Below are positions 35,956-45,178 of a stretch of 64,000 nt of DNA, in pieces; within the stretch, counting starts at the first letter, position 1; every line of letters begins with the position of its first letter. Source of the stretch: Arthrobacter sp. Leaf337 (GTDB lineage Bacteria > Actinomycetota > Actinomycetes > Actinomycetales > Micrococcaceae); assembly GCF_001423745.1 (NCBI RefSeq), contig NZ_LMPC01000002.1, positions 62,001 through 126,000 of the forward strand, read 5' to 3'. The position numbers and the translations under genes were made by a program. The notes under the pieces were generated by a model. It was not told the DNA's origin and ran no database searches. It saw only the letters and a list, made by a program, of their open reading frames with translations.

Positions 35956-36876
35956 CTAGCCCACCAGCCACGCCACCACGAGCAGCGCCCCGATGCTCAA
36001 GACGGTGGTACAGAGGATGACGTCGCGGGCTACGGTCATGCCGCGGCCGTACGGGGACGCGAAGAGGAAGACGTTCTGGGCGGTGGGGAGTGCGGCCATG
36101 ATCACGCTGGCCAGCAGGTGCTGCCCCTCCAGTCCGAAGACAAAACGTCCGAGGACCCACACAATGAGCGGCATTCCGGCAATTTTCAGGAACGTGGCCA
36201 CGAGGGTCTCTGTGCGGCCGTCGTCCTTCTGCAGCGGGGCCCGGCCGGCGAGTGAGAGCCCGAAGGCAAGCAGCACCATGGGCACGGCGCCGCCGGCCAG
36301 CATGTCGATGGGTTTTTGCAGGAGGTCCGGGGCGCTCCAGCCGGTCAGCGCCACGGCGGCCCCCAGTCCGGAGGCGATGATCATGGGATTGGCGAAGGGT
36401 TGAAGCAGGAGCTTCTTCCAGGAGATTTTGGTGCCGGAAACCAGGCCCAGCACCGTGAGGTAGAACGGCGCCATCACCAGGATCTGCACCAGGAGTACTG
36501 GGGCCACGTGCTGTGCCGTTCCGACGGCGTAGAGCGACACCGGGATGCCGATGTTGTTGGCGTTTGCGTAGCTGCTGGCCATAGCACCAACAGCGGTTTC
36601 GGCCGCCGGGCGGCGGAAGAACAGGAAGCTCGCCAGGCAGTAAAGAAGCCCCACTATCGCTGCCGAGAGCAGCGCGAGCGGGGCGTCCGTTCCGAGGGCT
36701 GCCCGGATATCGCTGCCGGCCACCACTGTGAACAGCAGAGCCGGGTTGGTGACGTAATAGGCGGTGCGGGTTAGCGCGCCTTGGACTTCCGGGCCCAGGA
36801 TCCGAAAGCGGGCAGCGAAATAGCCTACGGCAATGACTGCGGAGACGATGAGTATTCCGGAGACAACGCCGCCCAA
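35956..36876 (-). CDS. AEC family (auxin efflux carrier-like) transporter
   Basis: A 306-aa membrane protein with about ten helices in two repeats. Family features include YVTNPALLF, YANANNIGIPVSLYAVG, ANPMIIASGLG and a Pro-containing final helix. The start is TTG at 36876. AEC carriers move organic anions such as malonate or malate. Placed between gudD and the talarate/galactarate dehydratase, it may carry aldarates or a product acid; that is inference. It is 113 bases downstream of gudD, separated by a hairpin. Confidence 0.88.
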   Translation of the reverse strand: MGGVVSGILIVSAVIAVGYFAARFRILGPEVQGALTRTAYYVTNPALLFTVVAGSDIRAALGTDAPLALLSAAIVGLLYCLASFLFFRRPAAETAVGAMASSYANANNIGIPVSLYAVGTAQHVAPVLLVQILVMAPFYLTVLGLVSGTKISWKKLLLQPFANPMIIASGLGAAVALTGWSAPDLLQKPIDMLAGGAVPMVLLAFGLSLAGRAPLQKDDGRTETLVATFLKIAGMPLIVWVLGRFVFGLEGQHLLASVIMAALPTAQNVFLFASPYGRGMTVARDVILCTTVLSIGALLVVAWLVG

Positions 36877-36911
36877 AAGTGCGCCCTTCTATTTATCTGT
36901 TGATAGTGGGT

Positions 36912-36960
36912 TTCCGCACGGCCGTCTCCCTGTTGCGTCGGGAGGGCCGGCCGTGCGGAA
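36912..36960. terminator. Large hairpin between gudD and AEC gene
   Basis: TTCCGCACGGCC (36912-36923) pairs perfectly with GGCCGTGCGGAA (36949-36960), with an inner CTCCC/GGGAG stem. No T run. It may attenuate read-through from the kdgD-aldH-gudD operon into the carrier gene. Confidence 0.55.
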
Positions 36961-36989
36961 GCTTTCGGTACTCACGCACCGGCCAGTAG

Positions 36990-38318
36990 CTAGCGCACCA
37001 GGCAGGGCCGTTTCGGATCGAAGGACCAGCCCTCGACGTAGTACTGCATTCCAATGCTGTCGTCGCGGGCATCCAAACCGTGCTCCAGGTACAGCTGGTG
37101 CGCTTTGTCCAGGGCGTCGCGGTCCAGTTCGATGCCCAGCCCGGGAGCGTCCGGCACCTCGATGGCGCCGTTCCGGATCTGCAGCGGTTCTTTGGTGAGG
37201 CCCTGCCCGTCCTGCCAGATCCAGTGGGTGTCCAGCGCGGTGATCTCGCCGGGGGCTGCCGCGCCGGTGTGCGTGAACATCGCCAGCGAGATGTCGAAGT
37301 GGTTGTTCGAGTGCGAGCCCCAGGTGAGGCCGAATTCGTGGCAGAGCTGCGCCACCCGGACGGAGCCGTGCATGGTCCAGAAGTGCGGGTCGGCCAGCGG
37401 AATGTCCACGGCGTTGCTGCGGATCGCGTGGGACATTTCCCGCCAGTCCGTGGCAATCATGTTGGTGGCCGTCTTGAGACCGGTGGCCCGGCGGAATTCC
37501 GCCATGACTTCGCGCCCGGAGAAGCGGCCTTCGGCGCCGCAGGGGTCCTCGGCGTAGGCCACGACGCCCTGCATCCGCTTGCCGAGCCGGATGGCCTCCT
37601 CCAGGAGCCAGCCGCCGTTGGGGTCCAATGTGACGCGGGCTTCGGGGAAGCGCTTGGCCAGGGCGGTGACCACGTCCACTTCGTCGTCGCCGGACAGCAC
37701 GCCGCCCTTGAGCTTGAAGTCGCTGAACCCGTACCGCTCCTGCGCGGCTTCGGCCAGGGCGACTACGGCTGCAGGTGTCATGGCTTCCTGCCGGCGCAGC
37801 CGCTCCCAGCGGTCCGCCGGCGCATCCTCCACCAGATACGGCAGGTCCGTCCGCCGGCGGTCGCCGATGAAGAACAGGTAGCCGAGCATCGGAACGGAGG
37901 AGCGCTGCTGCCCGTCACCGAGCAGTTCGGCCACCGGGACGCCCAGGAACTGGCCGTGGAGGTCCAGCAGGGCGGATTCGACGGCCGTGACCGCGTGGAC
38001 GGTAGTTCGGAGGTCGAAGGTCTGCAACCCGCGGCCGCCGGCGTCGCGGTCCGCGAATTCCGCCGCGATTTCCCGCAGCAGGGAGCGGTACCGGGCCACC
38101 GGCTTGCCGGCGATGAAGGCCCCGGCCTCCTCGATGGTGGTGCGGATTTTCTCGCCGCCGGGGACCTCACCCAGGCCGGAGCGTCCGTCCGAGTCGGTAA
38201 TGATCACCACGTTGCGGGTGAAGAACGGTCCGTGCGCACCGCTGAGGTTCATCAGCATGCTGTCGTACCCGGCGACGGGAACTACCTCAACCTTGGCGAT
38301 AGTGGGCTGGGTGCTCAT
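36990..38318 (-). CDS. gudD: Glucarate dehydratase
   Basis: A 442-aa enzyme converting D-glucarate (and L-idarate) to 5-keto-4-deoxy-D-glucarate. It matches E. coli GudD, recalled from memory, along its full length: [55 protein letters not shown] and [19 protein letters not shown]. Catalytic residues are KLK (202-204), Asp232, Asn234, Glu257, Asp310 and His336. Its start overlaps the aldehyde dehydrogenase stop by 4 bases, placing it third in the kdgD - aldehyde dehydrogenase - gudD operon. Confidence 0.96.
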   Translation of the reverse strand: MSTQPTIAKVEVVPVAGYDSMLMNLSGAHGPFFTRNVVIITDSDGRSGLGEVPGGEKIRTTIEEAGAFIAGKPVARYRSLLREIAAEFADRDAGGRGLQTFDLRTTVHAVTAVESALLDLHGQFLGVPVAELLGDGQQRSSVPMLGYLFFIGDRRRTDLPYLVEDAPADRWERLRRQEAMTPAAVVALAEAAQERYGFSDFKLKGGVLSGDDEVDVVTALAKRFPEARVTLDPNGGWLLEEAIRLGKRMQGVVAYAEDPCGAEGRFSGREVMAEFRRATGLKTATNMIATDWREMSHAIRSNAVDIPLADPHFWTMHGSVRVAQLCHEFGLTWGSHSNNHFDISLAMFTHTGAAAPGEITALDTHWIWQDGQGLTKEPLQIRNGAIEVPDAPGLGIELDRDALDKAHQLYLEHGLDARDDSIGMQYYVEGWSFDPKRPCLVR

Positions 38319-39931
38319 GCGTTGACCTTATCTTCTGCGTCGGCTACGGCTTCGACCGTACCGTCGATCCGGCGGTTCAGGTGCCACGGATTAGCATCCT
38401 GCAGCGGAGCCGGGAGCAGTTCCTGGGGCAGGTTCTGGTAGGCGACCGGCCGCAGGAAGCGGTTGATCGCGAGCGTGCCGACCGACGTCGTGCGGGTGTC
38501 CGACGTCGCCGGGAAGGGGCCGCCGTGGACCATGGCATGGCCCACTTCGACGCCGGTGGGCCAGCCGTTCACGATGATCCGCCCCACCTTCTGTTCGAGG
38601 GCGGGCAGCAGCTGCGCCGCCGTCGGGTAGTCCTCTTCGGTGAGTTGCAGGGAAGCGGTGAGCTGTCCCTCCAGCCGGTTGGTGGCCTCGATCAGTTCCG
38701 CGGCGGTGGAGTAGCGGATCACCAGGGATGCGGCCCCGAAAATCTCGGCGTGCAGGACGTGGTTGGACACGAAGTCGGCAATGTCGGTCCCGAAGATGGT
38801 GGGTGCCGGTGCGTTTTCGGTGGGGCCTGCAGTGCCCTGGCCGACAATGGTCACATTGTCGGCCGAACCGAGCGCCTCGGCCCCGGTGTTCCACGAGCCG
38901 GCGATGCCGGCGGTCAGCATGGTCTGTCCGGCACAGGCGGATACTGCGCGGCCGACGGCGGCAGCCAGTTTGTCCCCTGCCTCGCCGGCGGGGGCAAACA
39001 GCAGGCCGGGGGAGGTGCAGAGCTGCCCGGAGCTGCCGGTGACGGCAGCGACATACTGTTGCGCCAGGGCGTCAATGTGTTCGGCGGAGCCGTTGAGGGC
39101 GCCAGGGAAAACGAAGACCGGGTTGAGCGAAGACATTTCCGCGTAGACAGGAATGGGCTCCGGGCGTGCCGCCGCGGTGCGCATCAGCGCGATGCCGGCG
39201 CTCTGCGACCCGGTGAAGCCCACGGCCTTGACGGCCGGGTCCGCCACGAGGGCCTGGCCGATGCTGCTGCCGGGTCCGTAGATGAGCGAGAAGACGCCGG
39301 GGTGGAGTCCGCTGTCGTTGACGGCCTTGACGATTGCCTGGCCGACAAGCTCGCCCGTTCCCGGGTGGGCGTTGTGCGCTTTGAAGACCACCGGGCAACC
39401 TGCGGCGAGGGCCGAGGCGGTGTCTCCTCCCGCCGTCGAGAAGGCCAGCGGGAAGTTGCTGGCACCGAAGACGGCCACGGGGCCCAGCGGAATCTGGCGC
39501 TGGCGGATGTCCGCGCGGGGGAGCGGCGTGCGCTCCGGCAGGGCCGGATCGATGCGGACGCCGCGGAAGTCGCCTTGGCGGACCACGTTGGCGAAGAGGC
39601 GGAGCTGGCCGGTGGTGCGGGCACGTTCACCCTGCAGGCGGGCCGCCGGCAGTCCGGTCTCCTGGCCGGCGCGGATGATCAGTTCGTCGCCGATGGCCTC
39701 GATGTTGTCCGCGATTGCTTCCAGGAAGCGTGCGTGCGTCCCGGGATCGAGCGTGCTGAAGGACGGGTAGGCGTCAGCGGCCGCGGCCGTGGCTGCCTTG
39801 AGCTGGTCCTCGGTGAGCAGGGTGTACGGGGGCTCAAGCTGTTCGTTGCTGGCGGGGTTGAAGCCAAAGGCGGCTTTGCCTTCGCCGACGACGGCACGCC
39901 CGGCGATCAGGGAATGTCCGGTGAGTGTCAC
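38315..39931 (-). CDS. Aldehyde dehydrogenase, 2-oxoglutarate semialdehyde dehydrogenase type
   Basis: A 538-aa NAD(P)-dependent aldehyde dehydrogenase. Active-site residues are Asn159 (FGASNFP), Glu265 (YAEMSSLNP) and nucleophile Cys305 (SGQLCTSPG). The C-terminal [11 protein letters not shown] segment is typical of the group that oxidises 2-oxoglutarate semialdehyde (2,5-dioxopentanoate) to 2-oxoglutarate. The gene lies between kdgD, which makes that semialdehyde, and gudD, so the assignment rests on family and context. It follows the kdgD stop by 57 bases containing a 15-bp repeat. Confidence 0.9.
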   Translation of the reverse strand: MTLTGHSLIAGRAVVGEGKAAFGFNPASNEQLEPPYTLLTEDQLKAATAAAADAYPSFSTLDPGTHARFLEAIADNIEAIGDELIIRAGQETGLPAARLQGERARTTGQLRLFANVVRQGDFRGVRIDPALPERTPLPRADIRQRQIPLGPVAVFGASNFPLAFSTAGGDTASALAAGCPVVFKAHNAHPGTGELVGQAIVKAVNDSGLHPGVFSLIYGPGSSIGQALVADPAVKAVGFTGSQSAGIALMRTAAARPEPIPVYAEMSSLNPVFVFPGALNGSAEHIDALAQQYVAAVTGSSGQLCTSPGLLFAPAGEAGDKLAAAVGRAVSACAGQTMLTAGIAGSWNTGAEALGSADNVTIVGQGTAGPTENAPAPTIFGTDIADFVSNHVLHAEIFGAASLVIRYSTAAELIEATNRLEGQLTASLQLTEEDYPTAAQLLPALEQKVGRIIVNGWPTGVEVGHAMVHGGPFPATSDTRTTSVGTLAINRFLRPVAYQNLPQELLPAPLQDANPWHLNRRIDGTVEAVADAEDKVNA

Positions 39932-39957
39932 GGTGGTAACTCCTAGGAAGGGGATCG

Positions 39958-40002
39958 ATCAGGAGACGGTGGATCAGGAAACGGCAGGTCAGGAAACGGT
40001 GG
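39958..40002 (-). repeat. Three tandem 15-bp units at the kdgD stop codon
   Basis: On the coding (minus) strand the last codons GTTTCCTGA of kdgD are followed by two further in-frame 15-base units, each ending GTTTCCTGA or GTCTCCTGA. The gene therefore has three in-frame TGA codons 15 bases apart. Coordinates are approximate to a few bases. Confidence 0.75.
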
Positions 40003-40903
40003 CGATGAGTGCCTTGAGGTCCGCCAGGTCCTGCGGCGCCAGGTTCTGCAGCGGCGGGCGGACGCCTCCGGCCGAGCGGCCTATGGCGTCCAGGCCGCCC
40101 TTGACGATGGAAACGGAGTAGCCCTTGACCCGGTCGCGGATGTCCAGGTACGGGATGACGAAGTCGTTGAGCTTCTTGTTGACGGCTACGCGGTCCTGGT
40201 TGCGCACGTCCTGGTAGAAGTCCAGGGCGAACTGCGGGACGAAGTTGTACATGGCGCTGGAGTAAGTGCTCATGCCCAGCTGCAGCAACGGCAGTGCGAA
40301 GGTCTCGGCCGTCGGGAGGCCGCCAAGGTAGAAGAGCCGGTCGCCGAGCTTGGCGTACACGCGGGCGTCGTGTTCGAGGTCGCCCACGCCGTCCTTGAAG
40401 CCGATCAGGTTTGCGTGGCGGTCGGCCAGGGTTGCAACAGTGGTGTCCTTGTAGATTGCGTTGGCGCGGTTGTAGATGATGACGCCGAGCGAGGTGGAAC
40501 TGCAGACGGCGCTGACGTGCTCGATCAGACCGCCCTGGTCCGCTTCCGTCAGGTACGGCGGAAGGAGCAGGATGCCCTCGGCTCCCGCGGCCTCTGCAGC
40601 CTGGGCGTTTTCAATGGCCTGCGCCGTGGAACCTCCGGCCGATGCCAGCACGGGAACAATATTTCCGACTTCTTCGACGGCGGCGCGGACCACGCGGGCG
40701 GATTCCGCCGGCGTGAGGGAGAAACCTTCGCCCGTGCCGCCGGCGGCGAAGAGCCCCGCCACCGGGTAGCTGGCCTGCCAGGCAAGGTGCTTGCGGTAGT
40801 TCTCCTCGTCGAACTGGAGTTGCGAATCGAACGAGGTCACCGGGAAGGAGAGCAACCCGTCTTTGAGAACGCTGGCAAGTTCCTGGGGTGAATGTTTGGC
40901 CAC
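39989..40903 (-). CDS. kdgD: 5-dehydro-4-deoxyglucarate dehydratase
   Basis: A 304-aa member of the DHDPS/NAL aldolase family. It dehydrates and decarboxylates 5-keto-4-deoxyglucarate to 2-oxoglutarate semialdehyde. GGTGE is at 55-59, the catalytic Tyr144 in VIIYNRA, and Schiff-base Lys170 in LIGFKDG. The opening [10 protein letters not shown] and the QDVRNQD and [10 protein letters not shown] segments fit KdgD rather than DapA. It is first in the operon with aldehyde dehydrogenase and gudD; a 40-bp motif copy lies 72 bases upstream. Confidence 0.94.
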   Translation of the reverse strand: MAKHSPQELASVLKDGLLSFPVTSFDSQLQFDEENYRKHLAWQASYPVAGLFAAGGTGEGFSLTPAESARVVRAAVEEVGNIVPVLASAGGSTAQAIENAQAAEAAGAEGILLLPPYLTEADQGGLIEHVSAVCSSTSLGVIIYNRANAIYKDTTVATLADRHANLIGFKDGVGDLEHDARVYAKLGDRLFYLGGLPTAETFALPLLQLGMSTYSSAMYNFVPQFALDFYQDVRNQDRVAVNKKLNDFVIPYLDIRDRVKGYSVSIVKGGLDAIGRSAGGVRPPLQNLAPQDLADLKALIATVS

Positions 40904-40974
40904 GATGAGTCCTCCATGTCGGCGCCGCGTCGGTGCGGCAGTAGATGATTTCTCCTTCAGCCTAGGGAGCCAGT

Positions 40975-41014
40975 TGATGCCTGTCTAAGTTCATTTTTGT
41001 ATGCATTGATACCC
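40975..41014 (+). promoter_or_regulatory. 40-bp LysR-type motif, copy 4 (upstream of kdgD)
   Basis: TGATGC at 1-6, GTCTAAG at 9-15, TGTAT at 24-28 and TGATACC at 33-39. Its position 72 bases from the kdgD start equals that of copy 3 from the dehydratase-like gene. Confidence 0.65.
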
Positions 41015-41075
41015 TTCGTGCATGGTGCGGCGGCCTTGTAAGGTGGCATTCCAGTGGCCGTTGCGGCCGGGCGGC

Positions 41076-41960
41076 TCAGTTTTCCTGGAAGTCGAGGGTC
41101 CTCAAGGCCAGTGCGAGTGCCGGGTTGGTGATGGTGCGGGTCCAGATGGCGTGCAGTTCGACGGGGTCGTTCACGCTGCTTTCCAGTGGCAGGAATTCCA
41201 CGCCGTGGACGCCCAGCAGGGTTGCCGAGTGCGGAACGAAGGCCACGCCGCGCTTGGCCGCAACGAGGGACACCATGGTGAGGATCTGGCTGACGGTGTG
41301 GACCACGTTGGAGTGCTGGATAGGGATCATCCGGACCACCAGGTCATAGAAGTACCGGGCCTGGGTGGAGGAGTGCATGATCAGCGGCGCGTCCCGGAGG
41401 TCCTTCTCGGTGATGTCCCTGTTGAGTCCGGCCAGCGGGTGGCCGGACGGCACCGCCAGGACCATCGCTTCCCGGTAGAGCAGGTGCGAATCGAAGATTT
41501 CGTTGTCAAAGGGCGGCCTTGCCAGGCCAAGGTCCAGCTCGCCGGACAGGAGCCCGGCGATCTGCTCGCCCGTCACGAGCTCCTGCAGGTCGATGTCGAC
41601 GTCGGGCAGTGTTGCGGTGATTTCCTCCAGCAGGGGGCCAAGGATGCTGAAGCCGCTCGCAGCCGTGAACCCGATCCGGAGCAGGCCCGAGCGCCCCGAG
41701 GCGATCCGCCGTGCTGTCACGGGTGCCCGGCTGGCCAGGGCCATCAGCCGCCGGGCCTCGTCCAGGAAGGCCCGTCCCGCAGCCGTCAGCTGGACTTTCC
41801 GGTTGTCGCGTTCCAGCAGTTCGGCACCCACGGCCTTTTCCAGCTTCTGGATTTGGCGGCTCAGTGGCGGTTGGGTCATGTTGAGCCGTTCCGCGGCCCT
41901 CCCGAAGTGGAGCTCCTCAGCTACGGCGATGAATCCCGCCAGTTGGTCAAAGGTAAACAT
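41076..41960 (-). CDS. LysR-family transcriptional regulator (LysR-2)
   Basis: A 294-aa regulator with an N-terminal winged helix (AEELHFGRAAERLNMTQPPLSRQIQ) and an effector-binding domain. It sits between kdgD and the divergent tctCBA operon and is flanked on both sides by copies of the 40-bp motif (40975-41014 and 41971-42010). Control of both units plus its own gene is therefore likely. It is paralogous to LysR-1, with an identical recognition-helix region. Effector probably an aldarate or 5-keto-4-deoxyglucarate (inference). Confidence 0.94.
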   Translation of the reverse strand: MFTFDQLAGFIAVAEELHFGRAAERLNMTQPPLSRQIQKLEKAVGAELLERDNRKVQLTAAGRAFLDEARRLMALASRAPVTARRIASGRSGLLRIGFTAASGFSILGPLLEEITATLPDVDIDLQELVTGEQIAGLLSGELDLGLARPPFDNEIFDSHLLYREAMVLAVPSGHPLAGLNRDITEKDLRDAPLIMHSSTQARYFYDLVVRMIPIQHSNVVHTVSQILTMVSLVAAKRGVAFVPHSATLLGVHGVEFLPLESSVNDPVELHAIWTRTITNPALALALRTLDFQEN

Positions 41961-41970
41961 GATGCCCTCC

Positions 41971-42010
41971 GGGTATCACTCGATGCATATTTGGGCTTAG
42001 ACATGCATCA
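41971..42010 (-). promoter_or_regulatory. 40-bp LysR-type motif, copy 5 (LysR-2 / tctCBA)
   Basis: The best copy: on the minus strand it matches all defined positions, including TGATGC, GTCTAAG, TGCAT and TGATACC. Within it GATGCAT (41982-41988) and ATGCATC (42003-42009) form a perfect dyad with 14-base spacing. It lies 10 bases before the LysR-2 start and 94 before the tctC start. Confidence 0.7.
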
Positions 42011-42104
42011 TAGAGGGTTCCTACACTCGATACAGCCGACCGGCAGTGATCCGGTTCACAAACGTATTTGGGGCGTAGCCCTATAGCGCCAACGAGGAGT
42101 TCCA

Positions 42105-43106
42105 ATGATGCACTTCCCCACCCGCCGAGCCGTACTCGGAGCGGCGTCTGCCATGACGCTCCTGGCACTGACCGCCTGCGGCAACGTCGCCGGCGGCAGC
42201 AAGGATTCTTCGAAATATCCCAGCGGCCCCATCAGCGTGACCGTCGGCCAGGCGGCCGGCGGCAGTACTGACCTGATTGCCCGGGCCGTCGCCGAGGGCG
42301 CCTCCAAGACGCTCGGCACGCCGATGCCGGTGGTCAACAAGCCCGGCGCCAACGGCGCCCTCGCCACCAAGGAAGTGGCGGGCAAGCCTGCCGACGGGCA
42401 GAACCTCCTGCTCGTTACGGCGTCGCTCGTGACCATCACGCCGCTGGCCGTCACGGCGGATGAAGCCGTCAACATCGACGACCTGGACATCATCACCGGC
42501 CTCTCCCAGGACGACTACGTCCTGGTTGCCAGCACCCAGTCCGGCTTCAAGACCATCAAGGACGTGACCGGCGCGGGCCGCAACATCACGTTCGGCACCA
42601 CGGGCGTGGGCACCGGCAGCCAGCTGGCACAGACGGTGCTCTTCAAGCAGGCCAAGGTGCAGGGGACCGACGTTCCGTTCGACAGCGGCAAGCCCGCCCT
42701 GACGGCCGTCCTGGGAAACCAGGTGGAGCTGGCAACCATCCAGCTGGGTGAAGCCATGCCGCAGATCCAGGCAGGGAAGGTGGCCCCGCTGCTGGTCTTC
42801 TCCGAGGAGCGCAACACGTTCCTTCCCGACGTTCCCACTGCCAAGGAATCCGGCTACGACGTCCCTGTCGCGCAGTACCGGGCGGTCGCAGCCCCCAAGG
42901 GAACGCCGCAGGATGTGAAGGACAAGCTGCTCGCGGCCTTCAAGGAGACCTTCAAGTCGGAGGCTTACCAGGAGTTCAACAAGAAGAACATGCTGACCCC
43001 CAAGGAGATCTCCGGCGAGGAAGTGGTCACGCAGTGGAAGGAATACGCCGCCAAGTACAAGTCCCTGGTTGAGAAGTACGACATCAGCCTCAGCGGAACG
43101 AAGTGA
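42105..43106 (+). CDS. tctC: Tripartite tricarboxylate transporter substrate-binding protein TctC
   Basis: A 333-aa exported solute-binding protein. The N-terminus RRAVLGAASAMTLLALTACG contains a twin-arginine-like start and lipobox LTAC. The TctC fold is shown by VGQAAGGSTDLIARAVAEG, VVNKPGANGALATKEVA and GNQVELATI. TTT systems import citrate, tartrate, terephthalate and other organic acids through a cation gradient; here an aldarate is the likely ligand. It heads tctCBA-usp, transcribed away from LysR-2. Confidence 0.93.
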   Translation: MMHFPTRRAVLGAASAMTLLALTACGNVAGGSKDSSKYPSGPISVTVGQAAGGSTDLIARAVAEGASKTLGTPMPVVNKPGANGALATKEVAGKPADGQNLLLVTASLVTITPLAVTADEAVNIDDLDIITGLSQDDYVLVASTQSGFKTIKDVTGAGRNITFGTTGVGTGSQLAQTVLFKQAKVQGTDVPFDSGKPALTAVLGNQVELATIQLGEAMPQIQAGKVAPLLVFSEERNTFLPDVPTAKESGYDVPVAQYRAVAAPKGTPQDVKDKLLAAFKETFKSEAYQEFNKKNMLTPKEISGEEVVTQWKEYAAKYKSLVEKYDISLSGTK

Positions 43107-43636
43107 TTCCAGTGAAGGAAACCTCCGCGGACCCGGTGGCCGAGGACGACCTGACACCGGAACAGCTGGCCGCGCAGTGGGAAGACGAAAAGCCGCCGGC
43201 CGCCGGACCCCTGGCCAATGCAGCGTCATCCCTCGTGGTCCTCGGCGTCGGCATCGCTGCCGTCATCCTGTCTGTTGCCATGGGACTCGGCACTCCGTCG
43301 GCACCGCAGCCCGGACTGTGGCCGTTCATCATCAGCTGCGTCATGGTGGCCCTGGGACTGTTCCAACTGATTGCCGGGCGGCACAACAGGGATGCGGAAA
43401 AGTTCACCCGCATGTCCATCTCCCCGCTGACCGGCCTGGTGACGCTTGCCGCCATGGTGGCCGTGATGCCGCTCATCGGCTTTGAACTGCCGGCGCTGGT
43501 GCTGTGCATCATCTGGATGCGGTTCCTGGGCGGCGAAACCTGGCGCTCCACGGTGCTCATCAGCGCCATCGTCGTCGCGGCGTTCTACGGCATCTTCGTG
43601 CTGGCGCTCGGCACCTCCATCCCCCACCTCTTCTAG
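43103..43636 (+). CDS. tctB: Tripartite tricarboxylate transporter small membrane subunit TctB
   Basis: A 177-aa protein with a charged cytoplasmic N-terminus and four predicted helices (about 35-60, 72-92, 110-135, 150-172). The GLWPFIIS motif in the second helix region is typical of TctB. The GTG start overlaps the tctC stop by 4 bases, and tctA starts 9 bases after its end. It forms the membrane complex with TctA. Confidence 0.91.
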   Translation: MIPVKETSADPVAEDDLTPEQLAAQWEDEKPPAAGPLANAASSLVVLGVGIAAVILSVAMGLGTPSAPQPGLWPFIISCVMVALGLFQLIAGRHNRDAEKFTRMSISPLTGLVTLAAMVAVMPLIGFELPALVLCIIWMRFLGGETWRSTVLISAIVVAAFYGIFVLALGTSIPHLF

Positions 43637-43645
43637 GAGACCCCC

Positions 43646-45178
43646 GTGGATTTTCTAAATCCCGTCATCAACGGATTCGCCGTTGTCCTGGAGCCGACAA
43701 ACCTCCTGTACTGCCTGATCGGCGTCGTCATCGGAATGCTGATCGGGGTGCTGCCCGGACTGGGGCCCGCGGCAACCATCGCCATCCTCCTTCCGCTCAC
43801 CTACAACGTGGAGCCCGTCACCGCCATCATCATGCTGGCGGGCATCTTCTACGGTGCCCAGTACGGCGGCACCATCACCTCCGTCCTCCTGCGGCTGCCG
43901 GGCGAGGCGTCGTCCGTCGTCACCGTTTTCGACGGCTACCAGATGGCCAAGCAGGGAAAGGCCGGAACGGCCCTGGGCCTGGCAGCCATCGGCTCATTCG
44001 TCGGCGGCACCGCGGCGATTATCGGCCTGACATTCCTGGCGCCGGTGGTGGCCAGCTTCGCGCTGGACTTCGGACCGCCGGAATACACCGCGCTGGCGCT
44101 CCTGGGCATCCTGCTGGTGGCCACCATCAGCAGCGGCGCCAAGGCGAAGGCACTCATCGCAGCGGCCCTCGGACTGCTCCTGGCCACGGTTGGCCGGGAC
44201 ATTTTCACAGGCGAAAGCCGCTTCACCTTCGGCAGCCTTGACCTGGCGGACGGCATCGACTTCGTGCCGATCGCCATGGGCATCTTCGGCCTTGGCGAAA
44301 TCCTCTACAACCTGGAGGAACGGCACCGCGCCGCCAAGGCTCCGTCCAAGGTGGCCAACGTCTGGCCGTCACGCAAGGAACTGAAGCAGGCTTCGGGCGC
44401 GATCGGGCGCGGCTCCGTCCTGGGATTCTTCCTGGGCATCCTCCCCGGAGGCGGCGCCACCATCGCCTCCATGGCGTCCTATGCCATGGAGAAGAAAAGG
44501 GCCAAGCAGCCGGAGCGATTCGGCAAGGGCGCCCCCGAAGGAGTCGCGGGCCCGGAAACAGCCAACAACGCGGCAGCGACGTCGTCCTTCATCCCGCTGC
44601 TGACCCTGGGCATACCGGCGAACGCCACCATGGCGCTGATGTTCGGTGCCCTGCTGATCCAGGGCGTGACCCCGGGACCGCAGTTGGTGGAACAGGATCC
44701 CGAGCTCTTCTGGGGTGTTGTGAACTCGATGTACATCGGCAACGTCCTGCTGCTGATCATGAGCCTGCCGCTCGTGGGAATCTTCGTGAAGATCCTCCGT
44801 GTCCGCGCCGCCATCCTGGCTCCCGTCACGGCCCTCATCACGCTCCTGGGTGCCTACACCATCAACAACAGCATGTTCGAGGTCTCGCTGGTGGTGGTCT
44901 TCGGCATCGTGGGCTACCTGATGAAGAAGTTCGGTTTCGAACCCGGACCGCTGGTGCTCGCGTTTGTGCTCGGCGAACTGCTCGAAAGCTCCATGCGCCG
45001 CTCACTGCTGGTCTTCGGCGGCGACCCCATGGGCTTCTTCGGCCGCCCGATCTCCGCCACGCTGCTTGTGGTGTTCGTGCTGGTCGCCGTGCTTCCCGCC
45101 CTCAAATCAATGCTGGCCAAGCGCAAAGCCCCCGCTGCGGCAGAGCCCGCACCCACCAAAATCAAGGAGAAGGTATGA
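43646..45178 (+). CDS. tctA: Tripartite tricarboxylate transporter large membrane subunit TctA
   Basis: A 510-aa membrane protein with about twelve helices. Family motifs are clear: GMLIGVLPGLGPAATIAILLP, FYGAQYGGTITSVLLRLPGEASSVVT (read in parts), GILPGGGATIASM and GPETANNAAATSSFIPLLTLGIP. It forms the translocation path. Its stop overlaps the start of a USP gene by 4 bases, coupling the stress protein to the transporter. Confidence 0.95.
   Translation: MDFLNPVINGFAVVLEPTNLLYCLIGVVIGMLIGVLPGLGPAATIAILLPLTYNVEPVTAIIMLAGIFYGAQYGGTITSVLLRLPGEASSVVTVFDGYQMAKQGKAGTALGLAAIGSFVGGTAAIIGLTFLAPVVASFALDFGPPEYTALALLGILLVATISSGAKAKALIAAALGLLLATVGRDIFTGESRFTFGSLDLADGIDFVPIAMGIFGLGEILYNLEERHRAAKAPSKVANVWPSRKELKQASGAIGRGSVLGFFLGILPGGGATIASMASYAMEKKRAKQPERFGKGAPEGVAGPETANNAAATSSFIPLLTLGIPANATMALMFGALLIQGVTPGPQLVEQDPELFWGVVNSMYIGNVLLLIMSLPLVGIFVKILRVRAAILAPVTALITLLGAYTINNSMFEVSLVVVFGIVGYLMKKFGFEPGPLVLAFVLGELLESSMRRSLLVFGGDPMGFFGRPISATLLVVFVLVAVLPALKSMLAKRKAPAAAEPAPTKIKEKV

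Noticed and set aside
38381..39946. 521-codon plus-strand frame over the aldehyde dehydrogenase
   Set aside because: Shadow frame; the minus strand holds all ALDH catalytic motifs.
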